Shown here: positions 1 through 5,888 of the stretch, in pieces
Numbering within the stretch: the stretch's first letter is position 1
Layout: each line of letters starts with the position of its first letter
From: Ruminococcaceae bacterium UBA6842
GTDB lineage: Bacteria > Bacillota > Clostridia > Oscillospirales > Acutalibacteraceae
Assembly: GCA_002451855.1 (NCBI GenBank)
Contig: DKDS01000048.1
Location: 1 to 18,524 of the forward strand
Length of the DNA: 18,524 bases
Direction of reading: 5' to 3'
Made by a program: the position numbers and the translations under genes
The notes under the pieces: model-generated
Databases searched by the model: none
What the model saw: the letters and a program-made list of their open reading frames with translations, nothing else
What the model was told of the DNA's origin: nothing

Positions 1-253
1 CGGTGGCTATTGTATTGTCGGTACCGCTTATCTTCCCGTCAGATTTTCCGCCGCTTATTATTTCCCCTGTCTCAAGGTCTACGGTCGGTATGTTTTCTTC
101 TCCGCCGCCTACATCTATCGTGTCTATATCTATCTCACTGTTTGCACTGCTCTGACTGCTGTCTGTCTGCTTATCTTTGCTTTTTTTTCCGCACCCCGTA
201 ATACCTATCGCTATTACAAGCGCGCAAAGTATCAGCAATGCCTGTTTTTTCAT
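1..253 (-). CDS. Lipoprotein, N-terminal part (runs off left edge)
   Basis: Start of a secreted lipoprotein; 84 codons are visible before the window ends. It opens with MKK, a hydrophobic stretch and a lipobox ending ITGC, so the lipidated cysteine is Cys21. The mature part starts GKKSKDKQTDSS and continues as a Ser/Asp/Gly-rich, probably disordered linker (SSANSEIDIDTIDVGGGEEN, then ETGEIISGGKSDGK). No folded domain is reached, so function is unknown. The ATG at 253-251 shares its A with the TAA stop of the 47-residue peptide gene (TAATG), and its ribosome site GGAGAGG (267-261) lies inside that gene, so translation is probably coupled. Eleven of its 12 isoleucines are ATA. The lipoprotein call is secure; it could be a surface binding protein or an adhesin. 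Confidence 0.85.
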   Translation of the reverse strand, partial: MKKQALLILCALVIAIGITGCGKKSKDKQTDSSQSSANSEIDIDTIDVGGGEENIPTVDLETGEIISGGKSDGKISGTDNTIAT

Positions 254-396
254 TAGAGACCCTCTCCGTCGATATATCCGCCGGCTTCGGTCGAATCATA
301 TCCGTCAGGATTGTTTATCAGGTCGCTCGTGCATACTACATCAGCTGTCAGAAGCTTTATTATCTCTACTTCGGGTTTTAAAAACTTGTTCTTCAT
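253..396 (-). CDS. 47-residue small peptide with KPEVEIIKL motif, function unknown
   Basis: Short gene encoding MKNKFLKPEVEIIKLLTADV, then VCTSDLINNPDGYDS, then an acidic, glycine-rich tail TEAGGYIDGEGL. It has an AGGGAGC ribosome site (410-404) 8 bases before the ATG, ends in TAA overlapping the ATG of the next gene by one base, and starts 18 bases after the upstream stop, so it fits the operon exactly. There is no signal peptide or membrane segment. The head (Lys-Pro-Glu-x-Glu-Ile-Ile followed by DVV and TS) resembles short unnamed peptides I recall from many gut Firmicutes, but I cannot verify a family. Only one cysteine (Cys22) is present. A precursor-peptide role (conserved leader plus variable core) is speculation; a small regulatory or structural protein is equally possible. 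Confidence 0.75.
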   Translation of the reverse strand: MKNKFLKPEVEIIKLLTADVVCTSDLINNPDGYDSTEAGGYIDGEGL

Positions 397-414
397 AATA
401 TTAGCTCCCTTCAT

Positions 415-1494
415 TTATGATTTGACCGGTGCGGCTGTTATTACCTTCTCGGAGAATGTAACTGTCTCACCGCTTACGCTGTAACCTACGCCTGAATATA
501 TTGTTGTATCGTTTATATTTGTAAGTCTTGCGGCATACTGCAAAAGATTTTTGCTCTTAACTGCCCACATTGACTTGCTCTGCTCAACTCTGCGTACTAC
601 TATGCTGTTGTTCTCTCCAGCGGGTATTTTTATTGCGGTTACCGTGTTGTCGGCATTATGCTTTGTTTCATACTGCGTATAAACCTTATTAAGGATCTCT
701 TCTACCGTGTAGCCCTTTTCGGTAATGTAATAATTCTTAAAGGCTTCCCAGTCTCCCTCAAACAAAAGAGTTCCCCTTTTGCCTGCCGCCGTATTTGTGT
801 ATGTGCCGAACTGTACCGCCGAATTTGAATTGTGATGGCTGTATCCGAATGTTGTTATACCGTTGTTTGTCGGTACTTCAAACTCTGCATATGTTTGCTT
901 TGTAGGTACTGTAAAGCTTCCGTCTGCCGCTTTGTCTACATATTTATCATCTGAGGTCTGTATAAATCCGTACGGAATGAAATATCCGTTTGTTGCACTA
1001 AGATTTCCTGCCTCCGCGGTTTTTTCCTCAGGCTTTACTGCCAAATTGTCAAATTTATAATCCGCCGTTACAGTGTTCTTTCCGTCCTTTGCAAGCGTTG
1101 CTTCTACTTTTATTGTATCCGCTCCGTTTACTGTTGCCTTAACGGTTATATTTGCGTATCCGCTGCTTTTCATAACATCGGTTGTAAGGTCTACTATGTG
1201 TATCTTTTCCTTTTCCACCTTAACATTGCTGTTTGTGGTAAGCGTCGCCTTATCCATTTCGGCGTCGGTGAACTCAACTTTTTTATCCTTGGATGTTATG
1301 GTTATATCCATTCCCTTTACATCCTCAAAATCCGACAGTCTTACTATAAAGCTTGCCGTTTCTCCTGCTTTTACAGGGTTGCTTCCGTTTCCGTACACCT
1401 TTATTTCAGGTGTCCCGTTCGCCGCAAACGCGTTTATGCCCATCGCTGAAATCATTAACGCGCCTGCTACTATGCTTGCTGTTAGTTTTTTCAT
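415..1494 (-). CDS. Secreted protein with cohesin-like N-terminal domain
   Basis: Protein of 359 residues. The start is the ATG at 1494, because AGGAGG (1507-1502) lies 7 bases upstream; an in-frame TTG at 1512 overlaps that site and is rejected. Residues 1-25 are a signal peptide ending near NAFA/ANG. Residues of about 26-155 form a beta-rich domain that reads like cohesin: VKAGETASFIVRLSDFEDVKGMD corresponds in pattern to the family's opening strands (gap-tolerant AGxTxxxxVxLSxxxxxxGMD), followed by a short strand ending VEF. Residues of about 165-359 form a second domain that I do not recognise, rich in aromatic residues and Thr, starting near ATNGYFIPYGFIQTSDD. There is no dockerin, sortase motif or membrane anchor, so it is probably released or held by non-covalent contacts. 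A true cellulosome role is not shown; cohesin-like folds also occur in unrelated surface proteins. It is the first gene of a three-gene operon with its own promoter. Eighteen of 22 isoleucines are ATA. Confidence 0.8.
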   Translation of the reverse strand: MKKLTASIVAGALMISAMGINAFAANGTPEIKVYGNGSNPVKAGETASFIVRLSDFEDVKGMDITITSKDKKVEFTDAEMDKATLTTNSNVKVEKEKIHIVDLTTDVMKSSGYANITVKATVNGADTIKVEATLAKDGKNTVTADYKFDNLAVKPEEKTAEAGNLSATNGYFIPYGFIQTSDDKYVDKAADGSFTVPTKQTYAEFEVPTNNGITTFGYSHHNSNSAVQFGTYTNTAAGKRGTLLFEGDWEAFKNYYITEKGYTVEEILNKVYTQYETKHNADNTVTAIKIPAGENNSIVVRRVEQSKSMWAVKSKNLLQYAARLTNINDTTIYSGVGYSVSGETVTFSEKVITAAPVKS

Positions 1495-1574
1495 TTTCTT
1501 TCCTCCTGACAAATTTTGTGAAAACTCCCATAAAAAGCCGTCACAATTAAAAATATTTTTTGCAAAGAGATAAT

Positions 1575-1588
1575 AAATCGTTTTGCAT
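1575..1588. promoter_or_regulatory. Second LacI-type operator copy, inverted
   Basis: AAATCGTTTTGCAT is the exact reverse complement of 14 bases of the operator at 1631-1646. Its core AAATCGTTTT keeps the central CG expected for LacI-family sites, but the outer left half is not symmetric, so it may be a weaker auxiliary site. The CG centres of the two copies are 60 bp apart, a distance compatible with DNA looping by a tetramer or two cooperating dimers. This copy would lie about 60-75 bases inside the transcript. Confidence 0.45.
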
Positions 1589-1630
1589 TTTAGGCTAAAA
1601 ACTACTCGGGAAACATATCGCCTCCAAGTA

Positions 1631-1646
1631 ATGCAAAACGATTTGC
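1631..1646. promoter_or_regulatory. LacI-type operator just downstream of the -10 box
   Basis: ATGCAAAACGATTTGC contains the near-perfect palindrome GCAAAACGATTTGC (1633-1646), with only one unmatched pair beside the central CG. A central CG flanked by A/T tracts is the hallmark of LacI-family operators. It lies at roughly +4 to +17 of the predicted transcript, a position where bound repressor would block transcription. The divergence from the CcpA consensus in the outer half-site bases argues for the neighbouring LacI regulator rather than CcpA. Binding is inferred, not shown. Confidence 0.55.
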
Positions 1647-1656
1647 TTGCAATTAA

Positions 1657-1685
1657 ATACTACTACAAAAATCAGTCATTGTCAA
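1657..1685 (-). promoter_or_regulatory. Sigma-A type promoter of the cohesin-like operon
   Basis: Read on the minus strand, a perfect -35 box TTGACA (1685-1680) is followed by a 17-base spacer (1679-1663) and a -10 box TAGTAT (1662-1657). The transcript would start near 1650, 155 bases before the ATG at 1494. The promoter lies downstream of the LacI gene's stop and upstream of a LacI-type operator, so the three left-hand genes can be regulated independently of the large sugar operon. Confidence 0.7.
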
Positions 1686-1771
1686 TAAAAATTTGCAAAA
1701 ACATTTGATTTTTCAAAAGCATGAAAGACGGCTCTTTAAAACAGTTGGATGTATATTTGCATTCCGTATTG

Positions 1772-2794
1772 TTATAATGATTCTCTTTCGACGATATCAC
1801 CGTAAATTTCTATACTCGGCGGATTTTGTTTAGAAATTTCACCTTTTGATATTATTGAAAGTGCCTTTTGTGCCGCCTTATCAAAGGGATAGCTTACCGT
1901 GGTCAGAGTCGGTGAAGTATGTGCGCTTGCACGCATATTATCAAATCCCATAATACCTATCCTGTTTTTTCTTGTTTTAAGCTTTAAGTTTAACAATTCA
2001 ATCAAATTGATTGCGTCAACATCATTCCAACATGCAAATGCAATATCTTCTGTTTGATTATCAACTATCGGTTTAACAATATCCCACAGCTCTGATTTGC
2101 TGCGGTAAATGTCCTTATAAGTCAATATTTTACCGGCAATATTGTTTTGAACAATATAATCCCTATACGCCTTGAGTCTCTGAGGCTCATCTCCCTTGTA
2201 CTCCATAGCTATATAATAAACTTCTTTATATCCTTTTTCGATTATGTAATCCATACATCTCCGCATATGGATATAACCGTCCATAAAAACAGTCGGATAT
2301 TTTTTATTTCCGCCCATTGTTGATATAACCGCAATATTTACCGAATAATCATTGTAAAGTTTTTCAAATATCCTTTCATCCACCTCATCAAATGCAGGCA
2401 TAAATATAATTCCGTCTATCTGACCGTTATGCCAAACAGAATAAAACTCCTCTACGGCCTCATCAATATCAGTCCACTTTTTAGTGGTGCGAATTATAAC
2501 GCTTTGGTTATTTTCCTCCGTAAGTTTAATAAATTCAATTATAAATTGGGATGTGGATGCATTCTGTTCCTTTAAATAATACTCGCTATATACAAGCATA
2601 ACGGTATTGTTTTGCTTGGAACGAAGACTTCTTGCGTTAAGATTCGGAATATATGACAATTCCTTTGCTGCTTCTATTACCTTACGCCTTGAGTTTTTGC
2701 TGACTCTTCCGCTCACATTATTAAGTGCAAAAGATGCGGTGGTTACGGAAACACCGGCTTTTTCAGCGACATCCTTTATTGTAATATTTTTCAT
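1772..2794 (-). CDS. LacI-family transcriptional regulator
   Basis: Protein of 340 residues, normal for the family. Residues 3-26 form the helix-turn-helix (ITIKDVAEKAGVSVTTASFA), followed by VSGRVSKNSRRKVIEAAKEL and the hinge YIPNLNARSLRSK, whose Leu57 matches the residue that inserts at the central CG of operators. Residues of about 62-340 form the effector-binding domain, ending with the typical IGIMGFDN and PTLTTVSYPF segments. It should bind a sugar or oligosaccharide and act as a repressor. It stands alone between two operons; likely targets are the operator at 1631-1646 and perhaps the sugar operon, whose promoter is outside the window. The ATG at 2794 keeps the canonical MKNITIKDVA start; a TTG two codons earlier (2800) is an alternative, and neither has a strong ribosome site, suggesting low expression. 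Confidence 0.93.
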   Translation of the reverse strand: MKNITIKDVAEKAGVSVTTASFALNNVSGRVSKNSRRKVIEAAKELSYIPNLNARSLRSKQNNTVMLVYSEYYLKEQNASTSQFIIEFIKLTEENNQSVIIRTTKKWTDIDEAVEEFYSVWHNGQIDGIIFMPAFDEVDERIFEKLYNDYSVNIAVISTMGGNKKYPTVFMDGYIHMRRCMDYIIEKGYKEVYYIAMEYKGDEPQRLKAYRDYIVQNNIAGKILTYKDIYRSKSELWDIVKPIVDNQTEDIAFACWNDVDAINLIELLNLKLKTRKNRIGIMGFDNMRASAHTSPTLTTVSYPFDKAAQKALSIISKGEISKQNPPSIEIYGDIVERESL

Positions 2795-2839
2795 GTCCAA
2801 CTATCAACCCAATCACATAAAGTAAAATTCTATAGATTA

Positions 2840-2868
2840 ATTTTACCATATTATAGCTAATTTTTCAA
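2840..2868 (-). promoter_or_regulatory. Promoter of the LacI regulator gene
   Basis: On the minus strand, TTGAAA (2868-2863) is separated by exactly 17 bases from TAAAAT (2845-2840). A TATAAT lies within the spacer but has no fitting -35 box. The start site would be near 2833, about 40 bases before the gene. The -35 box overlaps a short perfect palindrome at 2862-2876. Confidence 0.55.
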
Positions 2869-2876
2869 CTTGAAAA
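2862..2876. repeat. Short palindrome over the lacI-family gene's -35 box
   Basis: TTTTCAACTTGAAAA has two perfect 7-base arms around one base. It covers the -35 box of the regulator's promoter. It lacks the central CG of the site at 1631-1646, so it is not the same type of operator; it may be a site for another regulator or a chance A/T-rich palindrome. Confidence 0.35.
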
Positions 2877-2881
2877 TTACT

Positions 2882-2917
2882 ATGGCTGTGAAGTGATTTT
2901 AGTCATTTCACAGCCAT
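2882..2917 (-). terminator. Strong hairpin ending the sugar-uptake operon
   Basis: Arms ATGGCTGTGAAGTGA (2882-2896) and TCATTTCACAGCCAT (2903-2917) pair over 15 bases, with one G-T type mismatch, around a 6-base loop. It starts 37 bases beyond the stop of the triple-module surface protein. The bases after it on the minus strand (AGTAATTTTC) are only moderately T-rich, so it may be a weaker intrinsic terminator or also protect the 3' end of the message. It separates this operon from the regulator gene. Confidence 0.65.
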
Positions 2918-2953
2918 ATTTAGATTGAGACCGATAGTCTCGAATTTATTTGA

Positions 2954-5872
2954 TCAGATTTTGATCTTAGATTTTTTCTTTTTTACAATCAAAACAGTTA
3001 AAACGACTGCGGCAGCCAAAACCGCCGCTCCCGCAACGCCGCCTATTACATACCAAACGATATTGCTTGAGCTTTCTGTATTATTTACCTGTTTTGCCGA
3101 TAGGTCAACTGCTCCCTTTAAATTTTCAGGATTTATAAAGAAATCCGAAAAGCTCTTTGTTCTGAAGGTAAGGTATATATCACCGTTTTCTTCCTCCAAA
3201 TATGCCTTGCCGAGATTTTCAATTAATTTGGTGTCCGGATTGCAGTGATAAACATAATACGATTCATCTTTATCAAGCGTTCCGTTTCCTACCATAATTC
3301 TTATATTAAGTGTGAAATCCAAATTAATGTGTCCGGTAAAGCTGAGCGGCAGAGTCTTTGAAATATTTCCTCCGAGTTCTTTAAATGCCTTTGCGTTTTC
3401 ACTGTTCGGTGCAAGCGAAAATGTTTTTAAAATAGCATTCTGCACAATAAGGTAATTTTCAAGCTCTTCTTTGGTGAGTGAAGTGAGTGCTTCCTTTTCT
3501 TTATCGCTCAAAGTGCTCACAGCAATATATGCATTTATGCTTGAACTGTTTGAATTTTCAAGCGATATGAGCGGAATAAATTTGACACTCTCACCGTTTT
3601 TAAGCTTTTCAACTGACGAATATATTTCATCAATATCATAGTCCGGTTTATCTGTTTTACCGGAAGTTGTAGTTTGGCTGTTATTGGTATATCCGGAATT
3701 TCCGTTATTATATGAGTTGTTTCCGGTATCGCTTTGATTATTTCCGGAATTTCCGGTGTTGCCGGAAGCGTTGTTATCAGAACCGGAACCGTTATTTGTG
3801 CTATTGTTTCCTGAATTGCCGGAATTGTTATTATTGTTTGGCTCGTCAGGCTCGGGTTCATCAGTCCCCGGATCATCGGTACCCGGATCATCGGTGCCCG
3901 GATCGTCTGTTCCCGGATCGTCTGTTCCCGGATCGTCCGGATCATCATTTTCAAAGATTATTTCATTTCCATCAAGATCATAAACATGCTCGTCATCCGC
4001 ACTTACTTTTACTAACCTTATATTATCAATATATGATACAATATCCGGATTTCCCCTCGACTGCATCATTATGAAGAAAACAAACTCGCCATCGTCTGTT
4101 TTGTCCTCGACTACCGGAGCAGTTATATACGAATACGATGTGTTCCAATCTTCCTCGGTTGCACCGACTTTCTTTAAGTTAGCCGTAGGATCCGCAGCAG
4201 CTTTTTGTTCCTTGGTAGTATCTATAACCTGCAGCTGAGCCAATTTTATTTGAAAATCCGTATCGCCTTTCCAGTCATAGAGCACAGACAGTCTGTCGCC
4301 GACCTTGACATTTTTAAGTTTAAACAGCGCCGTACTGGGTCCGCGCCAGCCACCCGAACCGTCATTTGCATCAGGAGTGAGCTGAACATATGTATTACCG
4401 TTTTCCGTAACCAACTTGGCAAAATCAGTGGCAACGCTATCAGTCCAATATGTTCCCCAATAACGGAAGCCTTCTTCAAAGTCAAGGTTTTTAGGACCAT
4501 CAGTCGGATTCATCGTTGTAGTTATAGTTTCCCTTGCAATACCGCCACTCTTGGTACCGTAACCGTCAGAATCGGTTTCCCCGCTCGGGGTACTTCCTCC
4601 AGAATTACCGAATTTAAATATTTCTATATCGTCAACGCATAAATCTATGCCGTCTTGAGATATATTATTACCGGTAAAGGCAAGCTGCAACAAAAGCTTA
4701 CCGTCGTTAACATTTTTCTTATCTGTGAAAATTTCAAGGCCCTTTGAATTTGCTTTTGTTGTTTCATATACCTGCCAGTCGTCGGTAGGGGTTACATTAA
4801 TGCTGCTTGCAAGGCTGTGTCCGTCTATGTCTTTATTCATAAGCCATACGCGTATATCACCCTCGCCCGAGGTTTTCTTCATTTTAAAGCGAATTCCGTA
4901 TAAATCGCCCTCTTTTGAATCTTCAATCGTAAACGGAACAGAATATAATCCGGCATATCCCGTGATTTTTATAACGCCGTACTTATCAGCACCGTCAAGA
5001 CCTAAACTTAAGCTTGCTGTATGCGGTGTTCCGGGGCTATGAACGCCCCAATATCTAAGCCCTGCTGCAAAATTGCCGTTTTGCAAACCATTTGTTGCAG
5101 GAAGTGCATGCAGTGTGCTCTTGTTTCCCTCAATTCCGCCGCTCTCGGTTCCATATCCGTCAGGTTCGGTTTGCGGATCACCAAAAAGCAAATTCCCGGA
5201 AAAGTCATAAACATTTCCCGAATCGTCAACCTTTACAACCCTTATGTTGTCAACATAAGTAACAATATCTGTTTTATCTCTTGCCTGGACAACAATATTA
5301 AAGTATGGAATGTTTCCGTCAATATCCGCAACAGTTGCGTCAGCCGAAAGTGAAATAAGAGAAGTGTTCCATTCGTCTGAAGCAGTTGCCTCTTTGAGGA
5401 CATCGGTTTCCCAACCCTTTGCAAGAGTTTTAGTACCATTGCTTTTATTAATATACTGGTTTATTGAGGCCTGGAGCTTACCGTCGCCCTTCCAATCCAA
5501 AAGTATTGAAACCTTATCGCCGGCTTTTGCCTTTTCAACATAAAACGGGGCTGTTTGAATAGAATCGTAACCATTTTTAGGTGTAAGCTTAATATAGGTA
5601 TTATTATTCTCCTTTATCAGCTTAGCAAACTGATTTGGGCTCCCACCCTTACTTGTTCCCCAATATCTGAAGCCTTGTTCAAAATCGTGGTTTTCAGCTT
5701 TTTCCGACGGTGCAACTCCGGCAATTTGATATGCTTTTAAAACTATTCCCTCATCATAAGTGCCGTAAGGATCTGTTGCATTTTCTGCCGTGAGCGGAAT
5801 TACATTTATCGCAAACAATGCCATAATAAGAGAAACCGCACAAGCTGTAAGCTTAATTGAAAACTTTTTCAT
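2954..5872 (-). CDS. Membrane-anchored surface protein with three carbohydrate-binding-like modules
   Basis: Protein of 972 residues. The start is the ATG at 5872 with AGGAGG close upstream; an in-frame ATG at 5911 overlaps the previous gene and lacks a site. After a signal peptide (about 1-30), three related modules follow at about residues 60-217, 262-423 and 462-627. Modules 1 and 3 open with (N/H/L)DFE(Q/E)GFRYWGT, module 2 with NGNFAAGLRYWGV, and each is preceded by a tag like DGYGTxSGGI (DPYGTYDEGI in the first). Each ends with a V(D)NIR- or VDDIE-like strand, as in CBM4/9/22-type beta-sandwiches. Residues 643-737 form a linker: five DPGTD repeats, then an Asn/Gly/Ser tract. A further unrecognised domain (about 745-925) precedes a membrane helix (about 938-962) and the basic end KKKKSKIKI. 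There is no LPxTG motif. It likely holds a glycan at the cell surface for the neighbouring beta-helix lipoprotein, whose stop lies 16 bases upstream. Ligand unknown; it is the last gene of the operon. Confidence 0.8.
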   Translation of the reverse strand: MKKFSIKLTACAVSLIMALFAINVIPLTAENATDPYGTYDEGIVLKAYQIAGVAPSEKAENHDFEQGFRYWGTSKGGSPNQFAKLIKENNNTYIKLTPKNGYDSIQTAPFYVEKAKAGDKVSILLDWKGDGKLQASINQYINKSNGTKTLAKGWETDVLKEATASDEWNTSLISLSADATVADIDGNIPYFNIVVQARDKTDIVTYVDNIRVVKVDDSGNVYDFSGNLLFGDPQTEPDGYGTESGGIEGNKSTLHALPATNGLQNGNFAAGLRYWGVHSPGTPHTASLSLGLDGADKYGVIKITGYAGLYSVPFTIEDSKEGDLYGIRFKMKKTSGEGDIRVWLMNKDIDGHSLASSINVTPTDDWQVYETTKANSKGLEIFTDKKNVNDGKLLLQLAFTGNNISQDGIDLCVDDIEIFKFGNSGGSTPSGETDSDGYGTKSGGIARETITTTMNPTDGPKNLDFEEGFRYWGTYWTDSVATDFAKLVTENGNTYVQLTPDANDGSGGWRGPSTALFKLKNVKVGDRLSVLYDWKGDTDFQIKLAQLQVIDTTKEQKAAADPTANLKKVGATEEDWNTSYSYITAPVVEDKTDDGEFVFFIMMQSRGNPDIVSYIDNIRLVKVSADDEHVYDLDGNEIIFENDDPDDPGTDDPGTDDPGTDDPGTDDPGTDEPEPDEPNNNNNSGNSGNNSTNNGSGSDNNASGNTGNSGNNQSDTGNNSYNNGNSGYTNNSQTTTSGKTDKPDYDIDEIYSSVEKLKNGESVKFIPLISLENSNSSSINAYIAVSTLSDKEKEALTSLTKEELENYLIVQNAILKTFSLAPNSENAKAFKELGGNISKTLPLSFTGHINLDFTLNIRIMVGNGTLDKDESYYVYHCNPDTKLIENLGKAYLEEENGDIYLTFRTKSFSDFFINPENLKGAVDLSAKQVNNTESSSNIVWYVIGGVAGAAVLAAAVVLTVLIVKKKKSKIKI
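3861..3935. repeat. Five 15-bp tandem repeats encoding DPGTD
   Basis: Five adjacent 15-base units, for example TCTGTTCCCGGATCG, the last two identical and the others differing by a few bases. They encode the DPGTD linker of the surface protein and are a likely site of length variation by slippage, always in frame because the unit is 15 bases. They create spurious open frames on the other strand. Confidence 0.9.
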
Positions 5873-5888
5873 ATGGTTCCCTCCTTTT

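Larger units (their letters stand above)
1495..1650 (-). other. Untranslated leader with possible RNA structure and mini-ORF
   Basis: About 155 bases separate the predicted transcription start (near 1650) from the ATG at 1494. In the RNA, the segment copied from 1588-1575 can pair over 14 bases with that from 1644-1631. Inside this stem, UACUUGG (1630-1624) can pair with CCGAGUA (1609-1603), including one G-U pair, and AGGC in that hairpin's loop could pair with GCCU downstream. The loop contains a four-codon frame M-F-P-E-stop (1616-1602) preceded by GGAGG at 4-base spacing. Nearer the gene, UUGUGA and UCACAA could form a second hairpin before the AGGAGG site. I match this to no riboswitch class I know. 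The outer 14-bp stem may simply reflect two operator copies in opposite orientation. Confidence 0.4.

Noticed and set aside
1631..1646. Catabolite (CcpA) cre site
   Set aside because: Aligned on the central CG, the half-site GCAAAAC differs from the cre half-site TGNAANC at its two outer bases, which are the most important. A specific LacI-family operator fits better.
1495..1650. Known riboswitch in the leader
   Set aside because: I compared it from memory with purine, preQ1, c-di-GMP, fluoride, TPP and cobalamin types and found no matching conserved core; an Infernal scan would be decisive.
1720..1740. Terminator after the LacI gene
   Set aside because: Only a 5-bp AAAGA/TCTTT stem around GCCG with no proper T run is present, too weak to call; some read-through into the next operon is possible.
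2954..3080. Sortase (LPxTG) anchor at the end of the triple-module protein
   Set aside because: The C-terminus has a membrane helix and basic tail, but no LPxTG-like motif precedes it.
3861..3935. CRISPR-like direct repeats
   Set aside because: The 15-base units are directly adjacent with no spacers and encode an in-frame DPGTD linker.
3535..3983. Overlapping open frames on both strands across the linker
   Set aside because: They have biased composition produced by the repeat and Asn/Gly tract, lack ribosome sites, and overlap a well-supported gene.
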